Assembly: GCA_017613855.1 (NCBI GenBank)
Contig: JAGACY010000091.1
Coordinates: 1-6,637, forward strand
Length of the DNA stretch: 6,637 nt
Origin: Pseudomonadota bacterium
GTDB taxonomy: Bacteria; Myxococcota; Bradymonadia; UBA4248
Direction: 5' to 3'
The notes beneath the pieces were generated by a model. The model saw only the letters and a program-made list of their open reading frames with translations. It was not told the origin of the DNA and did not search any database. Both the position numbers and the translations under genes were made by a program. Below, one piece after another: positions 5,803 through 6,637 of this stretch. Each line of letters opens with the position of its first letter. Position 1 is the stretch's first letter.

Positions 5803-6615
5803 GTGAATTTGGATCGAAGAATAACAAGATTCCTGTTTATCGTTGGGGGGCTGTGCTGTTTTATGCTGACATCGCCCGCATTTGCCGATGAGTGCTCGAA
5901 CCTCGATGCCAATCCTCGCTGGAACGAAGGCATGACAACGTTGAGTGCCCAGCTGACTGCAAAAAGGTGGGATGAAGCCCTCATAACTGCAGAAAAACTC
6001 AGTACAATCTGCGAACGATCGCCGATGCTGAACTATGCCATGGGGCGCATTTATCGTGAAAAAGGCAACGACAGCAAGGCTTTGTATTATTACCAGCGTG
6101 CAACGCTTTATACCGAAGAATTTACCGTCAGAGGCAAAACCCTCGAGTTGATGTGGTTTGATCGCTACGAGGCAGAACATCCCGATGCTCGTCCCGAAAA
6201 CCTCGAATCACTCAAAAAAGAACTCGCCGAACTGAAACAAAACGCGCAAGTGGGCAGTGTCGAGACGAAGTACGAAATGCAGCAGGTCTATGAAGACGCG
6301 CGCGGCGGCTATGCCGCCGGCCTTTGGACCGGCGTTGCTCTGGGCGGGGTTGGATTGATATTGACCGGTGTTGGGGCGGGGGGATTGGCGATGAATTATA
6401 ATAAAGGTATTGATTTTGACGACGAAAAGGCTGAGGCAAATATTAACCCTATGAGAACGACATCTCTGGTTTTGTTCGGTGTGGGGGGAGGTATGTTGAT
6501 TACAGGTGGCATTTTGTCGGGAATTATGGGGTATTATTATTCTCATAGTAAGGATAATGTAGATATTTCGTTTAATGTTACACCAACAAGTGGATCGTTA
6601 TGTATTGTATTTTAA
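5803..6615 (+). CDS. Exported TPR protein with a two-helix membrane hairpin
   Basis: This encodes 270 residues from a GTG start chosen by the AGGAGG five bases upstream. Residues 1-28 form a Sec signal peptide: a basic start (RRITR), a hydrophobic core, and likely cleavage after AFA before Asp29. The cysteines at 18-19 do not sit in a proper lipobox. Residues 36-105 look like about two TPR helix pairs (KRWDEALITAEKL, then NYAMGRIYREKGNDSKALYYYQRA). A charged helical linker at about 131-166, possibly coiled coil, follows. Two glycine-rich hydrophobic helices lie at about 169-197 and 219-245, joined by an acidic loop (DFDDEKAEAN). The tail ends in a short beta-like strand closing on Phe270. TPR plus a two-helix hairpin is a recurrent design in envelope proteins of deltaproteobacterial-type lineages. 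The TPR part probably faces the periplasm or outer face and binds a partner, but no partner is identifiable. The next gene starts 13 bases after the stop, so an operon is likely. The last 200 or so bases are visibly more AT-rich than the rest. Confidence 0.92.
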   Translation: MNLDRRITRFLFIVGGLCCFMLTSPAFADECSNLDANPRWNEGMTTLSAQLTAKRWDEALITAEKLSTICERSPMLNYAMGRIYREKGNDSKALYYYQRATLYTEEFTVRGKTLELMWFDRYEAEHPDARPENLESLKKELAELKQNAQVGSVETKYEMQQVYEDARGGYAAGLWTGVALGGVGLILTGVGAGGLAMNYNKGIDFDDEKAEANINPMRTTSLVLFGVGGGMLITGGILSGIMGYYYSHSKDNVDISFNVTPTSGSLCIVF

Positions 6616-6617
6616 CT

Positions 6618-6622
6618 AGGAG
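6618..6622 (+). promoter_or_regulatory. Ribosome binding site AGGAG of the next gene
   Basis: AGGAG lies six bases before an ATG at 6629 and three bases after the stop of the exported TPR gene. This supports translation of a downstream partner from the same transcript. Confidence 0.7.
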
Positions 6623-6628
6623 AATAAT

Positions 6629-6637
6629 ATGAATTAC
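6629..6637 (+). CDS. Start of a further gene, truncated by the window edge
   Basis: Only three codons (Met-Asn-Tyr) are visible. The call rests on the well-placed AGGAG six bases upstream and on the 13-base gap after the preceding stop, which is typical of an operon. Nothing can be said about the product. Confidence 0.6.

Overview
The window looks like chromosomal DNA from a Gram-negative, probably deltaproteobacterial-type lineage (Myxococcota or Bradymonadota-like). The reasons are a very large exported protein built from CARDB and PPC-type modules with paired cysteines, a Sec-exported TPR protein with a two-helix membrane hairpin, roughly balanced base composition in genes, and intergenic spacers full of heptamer arrays and palindromes. 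This placement is an inference from gene style. No rRNA or marker gene is present. No tRNA, CRISPR array, transposase or complete insertion sequence was seen.

Layout: (1) Positions 2-3334 hold the 3' part of a giant modular surface or secreted protein; its reading frame runs off the left edge. (2) Positions 3335-3645 are a spacer with a four-copy heptamer array just after the stop codon, an AT-rich stretch with a 15-bp palindrome, and a GC-rich mosaic of hairpins ending about 20 bases before the next start. (3) Positions 3646-5301 encode a 551-residue soluble, helical-repeat (TPR-like) protein with no signal peptide. (4) Positions 5302-5802 are a 500-base spacer. It has a five-copy heptamer array that begins inside the stop codon, a REP-like composite of two identical 21-bp hairpins around a larger palindrome, a 12-bp inverted repeat about 270 bases apart, a second 15-bp palindrome of the same architecture as the first, and a strong Shine-Dalgarno sequence. 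(5) Positions 5803-6615 encode a 270-residue exported TPR protein with two glycine-rich membrane helices. (6) Position 6629 begins another gene, cut after three codons and probably in the same operon.

All visible genes are on the + strand. The first three are separated by long repeat-filled spacers and are probably transcribed independently; only the last two look co-transcribed. No metabolic pathway can be assigned. The common theme is protein-protein interaction scaffolds (CARDB/PPC beta modules outside the cell, TPR helices inside and at the envelope). I did not find a clear new defence or catalytic system. The most noteworthy structure is in the spacers.
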